Below, in pieces: positions 24,724 through 38,800 of a stretch of 64,000 bases of DNA. The position numbers and the translations under genes were made by a program. The stretch's first letter is position 1. The number at the start of each line of letters is the position of its first letter. The notes under the pieces were generated by a model. That model saw only the letters and a program-made list of their open reading frames with translations. It was not told the DNA's origin and did no database searches. The DNA comes from Anisakis pegreffii (lineage: Eukaryota; Nematoda; Chromadorea; Rhabditida; Anisakidae). The stretch lies in the NCBI GenBank assembly GCA_035041965.1, contig JAPYMA010000485.1, forward strand, positions 1-64,000, written 5' to 3'.

Positions 24724-25639
24724 CGTGATGACGTTAAACTCTAGCTGGAACTGAAAACTCACGGAATTACTTGAAAAGTCAAATTGAGTCAAGTTGGGTA
24801 ACGATGATCTAGTCCGTTATAGTTGCCTATGTCGAAACTGGCCCAAGCGAATTCACTAAATCGGATGAAACAATTTCGTTGTTTCGTTGAATCGGATGAA
24901 TCGGATTAAACAATTTCGTTTGCTCGAGAATATAACAGTTCTGTTGCAATTAATGGAGGATGGGACAAAGAGAGTATTCATGCTAGAACATTATCATGAT
25001 CGTATCACAGTACGATGTAGTGTAAGTGGTCATTTCGATTCGCTGACCACAAGGGAATTCTCGGAAATTGAACAACTCGAATTGTACTTTACCTCTCAGT
25101 GCGTCGTTAACAATTTCACACAACCTCGATTGAGATGTGATCATTTCACTCCGACGAAAAAAGCTTTTCATTACATTTCATCAAAGGATTGAAAGGATGC
25201 AACGCCGTATGTCCACATGAATTCTATAACACAATGAAAATCTTCATTCATAAATTGCGTGATAGGTAAACCGATTTCGATTTGGCGACAAAGATAAATT
25301 CATGATCAGCGTTGTGAAACAATTAATTGTTGGCAGATTTACGGATGCCAGACAAATGCTTTGATTAGATTAGTCAAAAGAATGGATGGATAAAAAGCTG
25401 AACAGAAAATAAATTTCAACCTTCAGAATAAAAACATCAGAATTCTGTGATTTCTGGCATTATAAAAAGTTCTCTGGCAACGTACGCGATAAATGAGTCA
25501 GTTCTCAATTAATGGTTGCATTCAGGCGAAGATAAATTCCAACAAACGTCATTAAGTAGCTCATCGCTTCCAAGAAGTTGCAGGAAAAACTGCCGTTTGA
25601 ATTTCGGAATTTCGAGAACAAATTATCTTCTTCATTGAA

Positions 25640-27760
25640 AATTAGTGTGGATTTGTGCAAGTACGGAACGATTTTCATTCATATTCAGCGTTTGAGAAAC
25701 CCAGCAACGCCTACAGAATAAAAATCTCAACTCGAAACTGAACTAATTCCCTATTGTAGTCATTCTTCGCGTCCCATCTCTGAACGACTGAATGCAACAT
25801 AAAATAGCTAAAATACGATCAGAACTATTTCGTATCGTTTTGTCGTACAATTTCTTTTTCACCTTCTCTCAATACATTCCAATTAACACGACTCGTACTT
25901 TGATGTGGTGCTACCTTTACAGAACATCATCCTTCATCAAACCTGTATGTATGTGTCACATTTTATCATTATAGCCATCATTATTACAGTCATTATCTTT
26001 TCAATTAGTCTTGTTTCTGCTTTTACTGAACATTTCATCAGTTTTACTCGATGATATTTTAATTGAGAACAGTTATAAATTTGCTTATTGCTCAAAGAAC
26101 AAACAAGATGGGTCACTTTTTTTGCACATCTATTGTCTTTCCATACTGGCTCAGTGGTAGTTGTTTATGACGATGAGACATGCGAGCCGTGTTCAATTCC
26201 TGTTAACGACCTATGACGATAAAATACATTGCTAGTTCTGCTTCTGACTGTTAGTGATCGACGATCATAGATCCTTCCGAGGTTGTTCTGCATAAATTGC
26301 TTGTTTTTGAATAATTTGTTGTTTATCGAATGAAATCAAATAAGGAATGAATGCAAAATGAGCAAAACAGCAAAAAGATGAACATAAAAGTACTTCATGA
26401 TAACATCAATTCATTACATTAATTCTCAAAAATGGTTAAACATAGTGTAAATTTCCAATTTAAATCCATTCCAAACCAGCGGTTCTCACAGGGCTATGCT
26501 CCGAGTCCCTTCCCCCCTTATTATGTTTGGCCGTCTCTTCTTCCTTTAAACAATTTAATGGATTCCCAGTATACTGTTATTAACCTGTTCTATTCGGTGA
26601 TCTATTATAACACACAAACAACTCAGGTCAAAAATCGGGAACTGACCAAGCTATGAGAAATTCGTCAGCGATATTGAAGGGATCGAATCTTTGAAAGCAT
26701 AGAACATTTCAAAGTAATTTTAACCAATTGTGAGTAAATATCGAAAGTAACTTTCCAGATTAACCTGTTATTAGCAGCGCATTTGGCCACTCAAATAAGT
26801 TCAAATTACCCTAGATTAAGACTTTTGCTCGTGCGAGAACCACTGTTCTGAGTAATACAAGGTCATTACAAGTATTCAGATAGAATGAATTTGACCAGTC
26901 GGATACGAACAAATAATGAAGATGAACAGAAGTCGTTGTCAACAAGTGAAATAATCAACTGAAAGTGACAAAAGAACAACACCGATCGGATCCTACAAGA
27001 AAAGTACGATGACTAGCATTGAAATAAAGTGCTCAAGATTCGAAAGAGATAACTGAAAAATATTTAACCAGGTACATGACAATTCTATGAACTAATAGGT
27101 GCAAAAATTACCCAAAAAAATCGAACTCAGATTCTGCGCTCACGAACCTTTTGTCGTGGGCTTCTTACAGAAAGCAAACGCACTTCACCAACGAAGACGC
27201 ATTCATCCGAGTCGATCAAGTTTTTACATAAATAAAAAACTAAAGAAATGCTTTCATAAAGCTGATTGTGATATATTGAGAGATTCACATCGCGCAATTA
27301 CTGATTCAACAGTGAATGAAGGTTGGCGAATATATTAAAAGACAATAAATTCAAAAGCGTGCAGGTGGAACAAGTTTTACGCATGGACTCGTGCTTTAAA
27401 AAGCGTACGTAGAAGTGAAACATCAGAAAAGACTGATTTTTACTGGATCACACAGACAAATGAATTTTTTTGCGAACGCAAATAGCTGCGAAAGGACAAC
27501 AAAACCGCAAAATTGATCTTTTGAAATTAGACCATAGAAGAAAGCAGATGATTTTGTTCGCATCAAAAACGGATTACTAAACTAAAAACGAACACGCCTA
27601 AGCAATCACTGAACAAACAAATAAAACAACACCGTACAACGACTGCAAATCAAAACTGAAACCGCAATGCAATTCGAGAAATCTTTAGAAGGCAACTTGA
27701 ACAAATATGACACTTTGTTCGAATGATTGAAGGCTACAGAATTGTGAGAAGGTGACTCGA
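25640..27760. other. Copy-B-specific insertion without recognised gene
   Basis: Copy A passes directly from about 13140 to 13200, whereas copy B has about 2.1 kb extra here. No long gene was recognised. The only feature seen is a tRNA-like head at 26146-26199. Confidence 0.5.
26146..26199 (+). repeat. tRNA-like promoter pair, possible SINE head
   Basis: TGGCTCAGTGGTAG (A-box-like) is followed about 44 bases on by GTTCAATTCC (B-box-like). The sequence does not fold into a full tRNA cloverleaf with a clean acceptor stem, so it looks like a tRNA-derived SINE head or tRNA pseudogene. Confidence 0.4.
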
Positions 27761-28830
27761 AAAATGTTTCCGCGTTCAGACGTCAATGACTTCCCAAGAG
27801 ACGTATATCGTCAAAAAGATGACAATCTCAAGGGATATCAGCCGGTACGAAATTATCACCTAATTAATATCAAACAATGAATCCTCCACTAGAGTGTCTT
27901 CCTCATTCATTACTGAACATCAAATAAACTATTCCTACTGTAGTCAATAAATCATCAATGAGACGCAATTGTTTGCTTATATAAGCGATGATGATAAGAA
28001 TTAAATCCGAGATCGAAAGAATCAAATTCTCCACAATACCGTAGGTTATAGATGTAGCCCAGATCCAAATCTGAGATTTCTATTCTTTCCTGACTAGCCG
28101 TTAGGAAATTATGATACGGTTTCCAGGATCAACCTAAAACCTGCCAAGAGAGGACTTCAAAGAAGATTCATGAAGCTGAGCAGTATGTCTCAACGTACTG
28201 TTTCACTCCAATGCAAAAATCAGAACTGAATTGACCTCACAACATTTTTCATGGGCTGGACATCATGAAGTATGATTGAATTCTACCGCAGAGAACTTCC
28301 GTGAAAATACGTGAGCTTTCCCGTGAATTTTCCAATTCAAATGTAATTTGATGAAAACTATCCAACTGAAAAATGTTTCTAATGTCATCCCATTTTCAAA
28401 CGACGAAATTTCGCAACGACCATAAAACACTATCCATCGAATTCAATAAAACAATCAAACATCTATTAAAGACCTAATGATTGTTCGAATACGAGCACGT
28501 GGAAAAAAGTTATGTGTTTGCGATAAAGTGCAATAGAATTTTGATTCACTTACAAAACATGAGAAGGTATATGAAGGAAGGGGAAGGGAACTTGTAAGAC
28601 GAGTGAAAACCGAAGCAACATTGTGATCGACGTTGAACTTATAGTGACATTCAATGAGATGAGATAATAACAAATTGATCACAGAAGCTGACAAATACAA
28701 TTGACAAACAAAGAAATCATTACAAATCAGTGCAAAATGTAGATTTTGAAATCAGTACGCCGAAACGATACCAGCGACAGTGGAAATTTAATCATCAAGA
28801 ACTTTTATGATGGTGATACGGATCGGTGAA

Positions 28831-29650
28831 TAAAGACAGATTCTCACGATGAGGAGAGCGACCTTTTCCGAATCAAACAAACTCGTAATGATAACAGTAC
28901 AAAATATACACAACAATCAACGTTCCATTCCAACAAAACAACAACAAAAACTAGACGTACACCTACGTATGCAGTGGATCACCCATCCATACAAAATCCT
29001 ACTTTAAAGAGTCACCGTATCCTATCCATGAAAGCATTGCTTTAAAACAACGAATATAAAAACGTTCTTCAGTTGAAAATCGATGCAACAAGTAACTTTC
29101 AACGATAGCGAACAGCGCTTTACCAAAACCGCACAAATTCATGACGAAATGCCCAAAAAAACAAGCATTCTTCAGGAACATAACCGAAGAATTTGTGGTA
29201 ATCCTCGAAAATGCATTCTGAACATCGCGTGAATTTTGTATGAAATTTCAGACGCTAACAATCATGAACTGATCAAATAAATTCGAATTAAGTCAAAGCC
29301 ATCTGCACTGGAACAACAACTTTACTGAAATTGATATCGCATAAAGGTATGCATACTTTCAATGTATTTACAAGTAGTTAGAAGAATTTAGTTACAATTT
29401 AGTTACACTTAGTTACAAGAATCTTATGAATGATACATTACTAGCTCTCAAGAGTTGCCGATTTGATTATGGAAAGAAGTAAAGTGATAAATAAAAAACC
29501 CAATAGGTTCCTCGTATTATGGTGAGTGATTTATTGGATAAGTTTCCATGGTGATAATTACGCAAAAGGTAATAATTGTGCAAAAAATACTGTACAGTGG
29601 AAAAATATTCGTAAAGAAATATTGAGTTATACGGTTGTTAATCAGATCTT
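28831..29650. other. Intergenic stretch downstream of MROH1-like gene
   Basis: No gene or RNA recognised between the end of duplication copy B and the 3' side of the MROH1-like gene. AT-rich; short open frames only. Confidence 0.4.
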
Positions 29651-29654
29651 ATAC

Positions 29655-29760
29655 GAACGAAATGGCAACCCACTAATTAATGTGATCAGAAGTGAACCAA
29701 TGAAAATTTCCAAGTTATCATAATACTATTGAACACTCTTTGAACATACATATATCGAAT
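29655..29760 (+). repeat. Local duplication (partner 30668-30775)
   Basis: GGCAACCCACTAATTAATGT through TATCGAATAAA is repeated at 30668-30775 with a few substitutions. One copy lies just past the last MROH1-like exon and the other in its penultimate intron region. A second pair (30805-30875 and 32210-32275, sharing AAAAGGCATTAAACGGCAC) lies nearby. Confidence 0.65.
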
Positions 29761-29850
29761 AAATCAAGCTCACTAACACAATCACAACAGGCTGACTGAT
29801 TAAGGAATAATATGAGATGTATATGTATAGGAACAGCACGAGGTGATGGA

Positions 29851-32800
29851 CTAGACGTAATTGTTGAGACACGATATGGCACGTGCTGTTGACAGTCTCA
29901 CCTCAACATCGTGATCTTTTAGTAACAACATCAAACCTGAAATATATCAGACATTATCGTTCGCAAACAAACACTCGCTTCAATCAAGAACAAAATTTGC
30001 TCGCATTCTCCAAAAACGGCAACTAATAGAATGTTTCCATCGACAAGTTACATAAAAATAAATTGCCAGCTTACCGAGAAAATGCTATCCTCTGCTGAAA
30101 TCCGAATCAATCGATTATAATTCAAAAAATCTGAGAAAACAGGCGATGAATGCAATGAAATTAAAATTCCGTCACTCCGGATAAGTTATCCCTCTATGCA
30201 AGTACTTTCATATAGTTAACGTATAGGTTTTTTACCGCTTTGAGAAATTCCAAGGAACAAGCCATAAAGGAACATCAATAAAACATTACTTGTAATGCAA
30301 TTGACCAAACACAAACTAACCAGCAAAAATAAGTTCTTTAGAAACGGTGCTTCTTAATTCGGGGGTCAGTTCGCCTAGTAAAAATCCGGTCATATATGCT
30401 GCATTTGCACGAATTCGAGACGACGTGCTTTTGAAATAGTTGTTGCAATTCAACGCATAATAATTGATTCGATCAGGAAATGAGAACGCCTGAAAAATGT
30501 CTCGCCGTGTTCTCAAAAAATAGCCCAGCAATCCACCTCAGAGGAAGAACAATGAAAACGTTCAGAATGCATTCAATCAAAAACTCTACTTAACACAACA
30601 ATTCGTCAGTGATTATCAGCTGAAGCATTTAGCTCTGTTTGTTATTTATTTTTTAAACAGTCAACGAACAATAGCAACCCACTAATTGTGAGTGTGATCA
30701 GAAGTGAATCAATGAAAATTTTCAAGTTATCGTAAAACTGTTGAGCACTCTTTGAAAATATATAAATCGAATAAACTATGAAATGAAATGCAAAAGAATA
30801 AATTATGAAATACAAAAGGCATTAAACGGCACGAAAACTTTTTTCGGAAAGATATTAAAAGTTTGGAAAGATATAAACACATTTTAAAAGCAGTACAACA
30901 TAGATAATTCAGAGATTGAACACTTCCAGAAATGCCTAACCAGAATCATACAGAATTCTCGCAAAAACTGGAGGTAATTGCGACATTTTTCATCTGCTTT
31001 CAATTCACGCCCAATCAGCGACGCAGCTGTATCGGAATTCAGAAGCTCTCCAACCAATACTAAACATCGTGCACACATCTGCAACAACAACAATAAAAAT
31101 AATAAAAACACTAATAATACAACAACTGATAACCAGAAATACACTGAACTAAACTAAATTTGACCAATAACACTAAAAACAGTCACTGATATTACTGAAT
31201 AATGTTTTCTCATGATTGCCATCTACTGAACTGAGATTTTTACGTAAGTCAACTGAAGATTACGAATCATAGTTCAAAGTAGCTCAACAAAGTGGGAGCC
31301 AAATTATCTCTGAAATGAACTTTCAAAATGAGTAAACAAACTGACTGACTTGTTTAACTTGATCTTCTTCATCATTCAGATGCAACAGTATCGAAACGAT
31401 ATTCACCAGAAGCTGCTCTCGAAAGCAATCGCACGCTCCCACCCGTGCACCAAGCTCACCAAACAAGCTAAACGATACTGCACGCAAAGCACCACTTTCC
31501 TGCAAATGTTCCACTTGCATTCTTTCATTTACCTGGATCGGCCAGGCTATCAAACGTTTATAACGTTGCTGGCCACAATGCTCGCATTTCCGTGCGCATT
31601 GTTTTAGCCTCAATTTACGCCACCCCGCTGGCTAGGCGAGCAGACCAACCGAACACAACCGAGTAAATAATTAGTCGCCGTGAATACTTTGCATAATTAA
31701 ACGCAGTCATATACCAATTCAATAAATAATCATTACTCTAATAAAATAAATATTCCGCCGATCGCTCACCGCGACCGACGAAACAACCACTCGATGTCCA
31801 AGTAATAATTAATTCTTTCATTTATCCGCCAATATTTTCATCAACGCCATGTACTACACAACGATGCCCACCCAACCAGGATTCCTTAACTGCATTAATC
31901 ACTGACAAATCCAGTTAGAATTTTACCAAGCGAGGCAGATGTCAACTATTCGCCGCTCACTTGCTATTCTCCCTTCCCAAGCGATCACAGAACTAATCAT
32001 TTTTTGGTATTTCGGATCGCCTTCATTAATTTTCTTAAGATTCTCGATTGTTTCACAAAGTTCAAAAGGATACGAAATTCAATAATGATAGAAAGCAATT
32101 AGAATTTCACAAAAAAATTACATAAGACAAAACCAGATTTTATCACGATATAAATGTCGAATAAGTTGTTCTTGAGTAAGAGAACACATTCGCAGTTATG
32201 AGACCAATTATGAAATGCAAAAGGCATTAAACGGCACAAAAACTTTCTTCGGAAAGATATTAACAATTTGGAAATTAGAACAATAGAAACAAAAGCAATA
32301 ATGGATTCGAAGTGTTACCTTCTCAAAGCACGGTCTCAACTTCAGTAAAACACTTGACAATATCGATTCTAATTGATCATTATCTACTCTTGTCGACAGT
32401 TTGTTCAACGCATTTATTGCTTCCATTGCCACCTAAACGAAAACGATATTACGATAAACCACACAACAATTGATTTGAGCATTAAGTTAAATTGATATCA
32501 CCTCTCCGTGAAGATTTTTCTTTGCTCTACCATCAATCTAATGATCATTTAATGCGTTATTTCCATTTTTTCGTTATTTATAAGCCTTGCAACCAATTAA
32601 ACTAAACCACAATTCAACTACCCATATAATTGATCTAGAAATAAGCAAAATAAGCTTTAAAACTTGTCCAGATGGATTGTCTAGCAAAAAATTTTGCCTA
32701 AAATATTCGTATGAGTGTTGGCAACGAAAAAACGAACCTCGTCCCTACGGTCACCGCTATCATCGAGGCCATTCATTGCGGCGCGAATCGCTTGCGACGA

Positions 32801-35800
32801 ATATTTTTGCAGATCCGACTGCCTACACGCTGCGATATCGCCCAATCCTCGCACTGACAGCTAAAATAGAAAATGGAATTCTTCTTCCTTTGAAAACAAT
32901 TTTTTCGGGGCAAAAGTCGGAGGTACGTGACGTAATGAAGGTATTCACGAGTAGTGTTTATCGAGGAACAGGGTCCTCCTCGTCAAGAAATCCGTTTTCC
33001 GACAATTTTGCTGCCCAAATTTTTGGTCGGGTCTCCTCCTGGACGGATGTCTTCCCGTCGGACCCCCTCCCCCCTCCGTCCCGATCAAGAATTGCTCCCT
33101 GACGAACACTATTAACAAGTATTATACAATTGACGTGAATTGCATACCCAATAAACCAAATCGCAAAAGGCCTTTTTGCTAGATAAATCTTTAAAAAGCA
33201 CAGAATGATGAAAACAAATCAGTAACAAATATCAAAGAGCCAATAATGAATGAACCTTTCTGATCCGTAAGTTCTTGTCTTCAAGTCCTTTCATGAGCGC
33301 ATCCACTAGCATGTCCAATATTTCCGAATCAGCTTCAGTATTCTGATGAGTCGGACATCTGAACAGGACAAGCGAATGAAAAAAAAACCCGCGCCCATAA
33401 CGCATGCAAAACATTCAAATGCTTCGCAATTTTCTCCACAATTTTGTAAGAATGCAATAAAACCGAACACGCAGACTCGTCATAATCATCCAAAAATAAA
33501 CTGAGAATAGAATGTCGAACCTTTTCACAAGAGATGAAAGTACAGCAGTTGCTGCGGTTCGATAAGCCTCACTAGGTGAATCCATTCGAGGCACTAATAA
33601 TCGCACCAACGGAGCGATCCAACCAGGACGATGCTCATTTATTGATCGTGATAGAACACAAATCTACAGTATTGCTACGCTGATAGATGATGTTGAATAC
33701 AAACTAGTGACAATTAGTACACTTCGTTGGATCATAAATGTGAGCATTTCAATGTATGAAACTTTCGTAATTAAAAATAACGTTCGAGGCATCAATTGAA
33801 AATAGCAAACTGAAGTATCATTTGGAGACATAGTTCATTTCACCATTATGAAATGAATGCTAAACAAAAACCATGTCAACATTCGCACGCAACTATATAC
33901 TTCGCATAATCGAAAAGTGAATATTATCAAAAGCAAGATAAAGTCATTAAAGGAATCAATTAAAACGAACAGCAGTAGTAAAGTGAACAGTATCCACACA
34001 GTCCGACCATGCACGCTCGGCATTCATCTCTTCAATAATGTTGTCATCTCGTGTTCTCAGCAACAGTGTTCGTATTGCTTGTGATGCTAATGCACTCGGT
34101 GTTGACGATAACCTACGCAGTTCTGGCGTTATTATCAACGGCGCTTTTACTCCTGAAAAGATCACATTCCACTGGTTGCTTCACCTGATTCTTCTCGCTC
34201 AGTAGACCTCAACAGATTGTGGGAAAAAGTCATTGGACTGCCCAACATCAAAAATATAAATATCGGATGCGATCAATAGAGCCATCACAGGGTCAATAAT
34301 GATATCAATAAGTTACTGGATTCGGATTCAAGTAAATGAATTATTCCATTTGCTTCACTCTAATGAAACGACAACGATAAGAAAAATATACCATCTTTGC
34401 TCTCTTTTTGCAGAACCGGATATTGAGTATCGACTACAGCGGCCAAGAATTGCAGCAAAGCCGTCAGAACTTGTGGAATCCTCTTGAGCAGTTCATCTTC
34501 GGGTTCACCAGCCTGCAGTCAACGACTCTCATCAATGAACGATGTGCAGAAAGAAAACGCGTTAAAAAAAAATATCGATAAAAATAAAAGCAATAAGACA
34601 ATATTGGATGAATGAAGTTGACAAGCGAACATATCCATCCCTTATGCACACCTTGATCAATTCGTTCAACGCCGCCGCTAACGTGCACACTTCAGGTTTT
34701 ACAATTTTCACCGATGACCCCGCGCCAGTATCCAACACCTCGAATGGAGTTTCTGAATCGTTGGTCGCACCACATCCGTTCATCATCAACTCTAATATGT
34801 AGTCAATCATCTGCGCGAACAATGCTCCCTCATGCGCCAACGTATGCCACGCGTCTGTCGTTGACCTTAACTTAACCTCCATCAAAACCATCCAAAACAC
34901 TCATCGATACAATCACAAACATTACTTGAATTAATTTCACATAACTTTCACAAGAATAATCATTGTTTTCACCTTCAGAACAACAGAACTATTGCGTAGT
35001 AAGGAAGCCGAATATAAAAAAGTGGGAATAAAAAGACGATAAAAATAACGAAATGCGAATTCGAAATACGTACAAAGAATACGGCAACGGCTGAAGCAAT
35101 AAAACGTCGATGCAGGAATACAACTGATGCGTTCCGAACGCAATCAACGCGGCCAATAGATCCGTATATGTTTGCACACAAGCATGTACATCGGGCAATT
35201 TGCTTAGAATTGTTGTCACGAGAGTTTCGGCCTTAATTTCAACCAATATAAAACTATCAGATTTTAGGATCTATGAACTCCATGAAATGGAATGAACTGA
35301 GAATCAATCTATCAATATCAATATCAATATCCAGAATCAGATTCAATAGTTCGTTGGAAAAAAGAATACGACAAAAATGTCATACTAATGAAAATAATAA
35401 TTATGAAATTGAGCAATTCAGTGTGCAAACCTCGGCACAAAGAGTATCGCCACGAAAAGTCAGAGCACTGGTCAGCAATTGCGCTGCAGAGGAGCTCACT
35501 TGACTTTGCCGATCGTTTAACATTTCGAATAAACCAGACAGATAAGTATGCATTTGTGACTGTGGCAGTCTTGATTCAATTACCTACAATCAGTCACTCG
35601 TTCTATCTCTATAGAAAAAAAGTAAAATAATTCCCATTCACTCAAATCAATCAGAAAATCAAAACTTTTGAACACGCCTATAAGAAAATCCAAAAATCAC
35701 CCACACAAGCTCATCAGCTCATATTTTGTACAATTAATTAATTTAAAAAAAGAATCATGAGGCATACCTCAGCCAACAACTTGATTACTTTCCGTGCAGT

Positions 35801-38800
35801 CTGCCCTTCCAATTTACCCTCATCACCCAAATGTTGACGAATGAACGCATCCGGGTCGAATAAACTCGTATCGCACGAATCCCTTGATAAACCTCAAACG
35901 AAACTTTTCGATTAAACACGATTCTGCAAATGGTTTCGAATGGTAATCCGTAAAACGTTCCATTTTCAGTGAACTGCACAAAACTCTGAGAGAAGAGTCA
36001 GTAACCTTTGTGCGCAAAAGAAAGTCGGAATGTCCAGTGTACAGCTCGCAGCGATGCGTGCCGTATGGCGCAAAGAGAGTCTGCGATTCTCGGTACAAGA
36101 CGAGCTAATAGTGAAGACATTGGTCCAAAATCGTTGGCATGCTGTAAGAGAGGATGAGCAATCATTTATTTCTATTTGACCACTATGGCCACTTGCCTTC
36201 ACAGGAGAAAACTCATAGGAAGATTTTTGAAAAATGCAATTGTAACGAAAAATTTCATTCGAAGCGGATTGAAACCGCCATTCTCGGCAGTAATTCAATC
36301 TGATTAAAATCTCCTGCATCCAAATTCCAAATCGAACCGAACAATCATCACATTTCATCAGACTCACAATCAGTCAAAAACAAAAAACAACGAACCCCAA
36401 GCGCAAAATCAGTAGCATTGCGATAGTAGACCTCTAGCACAAGAACACTCGCATCCACTGCACGTGACCGTTCATGACCTGCTTGCGATGAGTAGAACGG
36501 TTGGAAGAGCTGAAACTATTCCAATGAACAGCCGCTTCACAATTACAATCATCGTTAATGTAATTTCCCGAGCTAATTCGCACCTTTAGAAGGAGTGTAA
36601 CCGTAGCAACTGTCGCATTTTTCTTAACGATCTGTTCGATGGCACTATGGAATTGATGCACTGTTGCGTCCATCATTGTTGAACTCTCGTCATCGTCAAT
36701 CTGAATGATTCGCATTCAATTATATCTCCTGCCGACTAAAAGCAATACGTGGCACTACCCATTCCCAAAGTCTTTGAAAATAATCAGAACAGCATTAAGA
36801 TGGGCATTTGATAATGTAGAGTAAATGGAAGGGTAATGCTAAAGTAACTATGCGCAATACGATCAAAACAAGTTCACAGCTAGATCACTATGATGTCCTC
36901 TAAATAGGAACAATAGGGAAAAGCAAGGGGCAAAACCCTAGAATAGGCAACATTCCCCAACCGCTATAGGTACCTCTACATTCCAGCTGGCCATTCGGTC
37001 AATTATTGATAATGCATTGCTGACAATTTTCAGCGCATCGATGAAATTTCTCAGCAACGATAAATACTGCAACAAATGCCCTTAAAAGCCATTCAGCCTC
37101 CATCCACCCAAACATTACAAACAAAAATACGCTCGTAAGAACAGTCTTACAAGGCAATTAGAAATAAGATGGAACATGATATTAATTCAAACCGTTTTCA
37201 GTCCACTACGTTCTCGACACAACGATAATATGAATTTGGTTAGCACCTGTCCAATTTCCCAAACGTCCGAATCACATAATGGTGGTTCAAGCTTACTGAA
37301 AACGTATCAAGAATTCACGATTAGTTGACAGGTTAAGCGAATTTCGGTGGGAGTTGAACTCATGAAATGGCACTCTTACGAAATCAGACGATGACAAAGA
37401 TAGTGGTGATTGGTAGCGCATTTTTAAAAAATTTAACGACAACTGATAAAATTGCATAAACAAATAACGACAAGAGTTCGGATTTAGGTGGGTAATTTTG
37501 CTGGTCTCATTATTGGTGAAAAATGAAAAAAGAATCGAATACCACGAACACAAGCGCTGCAACAGCTTTGCATCCAAGTAACCGAATTGAACTCGACAAC
37601 ATTTCCGGCGATTCTGATTGAATGTAATCCTGAAAATATTGCATATACTCTCAATAATCATTCAATCTAGCCGACATTCGCAGCTATAATGTTGCTTTTG
37701 CTGAAACTTGGAACAATGCAAAAGGTTTATGAAATTTTGTAGTGTCATAACATCAATGAGAAACCTTAATGTAGCCAAGTAATTCATTCCTTGCTTCGAG
37801 TCGATATTCACTATTCAAATGTGTTGGATTGACCGTTGTCGATATCAGGTAAATTGTCTCCAACAGTGCTTCTCGAACGACCGTCTCTTGCTATAACACA
37901 TATACTTCCATTTCAAACTTATAATCTTTTACTCCAAAGAAATGGGCACACACGTTGAAATGATGAAGGACCACTCTATGAAAGTGCATGAAACAAGACA
38001 AAAAACACAAATTTCAATCGAAATACCCGAGGATTCTCCATGTAACGTCGCAAAAACACTAAGACTGTTTGTTCAAGACGTTGGATAACCACATCAGTTG
38101 GGCAGTAGAATACCACATAACCTTAAATATCAAAACACCACATCAAAACTCACAACCATGAATTGATAAGCACAACACTGAGAACTGCATCTAACTACTG
38201 ACTCAAAGTTCAGAAATAAAACAAACAAACCACATTCATTTTAGTTTTACTATCAGAAATTTCATTCTAAAATGATACATTCTAATATCAGGACAGAACT
38301 CAAAAGTATGAACATCCACTGCTCGCTTGAGCGCAATTTTGTTTTGGTTATGGAATGCGATAAATAAATAACTGAAAAGGAAGGAATCATCACCATAAGT
38401 GAGCATAATCGTTGCTCGAAGATTAACCATTTCGATATCCGTGTAGTGCTTATACGGCATCGCATCCTGCAAACATTCAAAAAACATGAAAAAAATTCAC
38501 CGGTTGGCTTCCTCAATCTAAACGTTAGATAATTAAACGTTTAGCTTACGCAATAAACGTTAGATAAATAATTTCCATTCCACCATCTCCATCAAATCTC
38601 ATTTTTATCAAACAAAAGTCATACTGCTTTAAAATCAATCCTCGTCTGCTCGACAAATGCAATAAAACTAAAATAAAACAAATGAATAATCACCTTAATA
38701 AACCCGAAAAGACCAGGAGTTTTCTTCAGAAATTCCCACTTAGCGATATTCTCGAGTTCAGTCAGCACTAAATCCGTATGTTGTGCCGCACAATAGCCAA

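Larger units (their letters stand above)
15830..28830 (+). repeat. Segmental tandem duplication, copy B
   Basis: This is the partner of 4950-14230 in the same orientation and order (anchors listed there). It is longer because of copy-B insertions: the foldback element at 17375-18240, the transposase-bearing element at about 18889-20525, and about 2.1 kb at 25640-27760 that holds a tRNA-like SINE head. Most homologous blocks have many substitutions and small indels. Boundaries are approximate. Confidence 0.85.

Noticed and set aside
32587..33102. 171-codon plus-strand frame
   Set aside because: It runs across an MROH1-like exon on the opposite strand and a GC-rich intronic insertion; no protein features.
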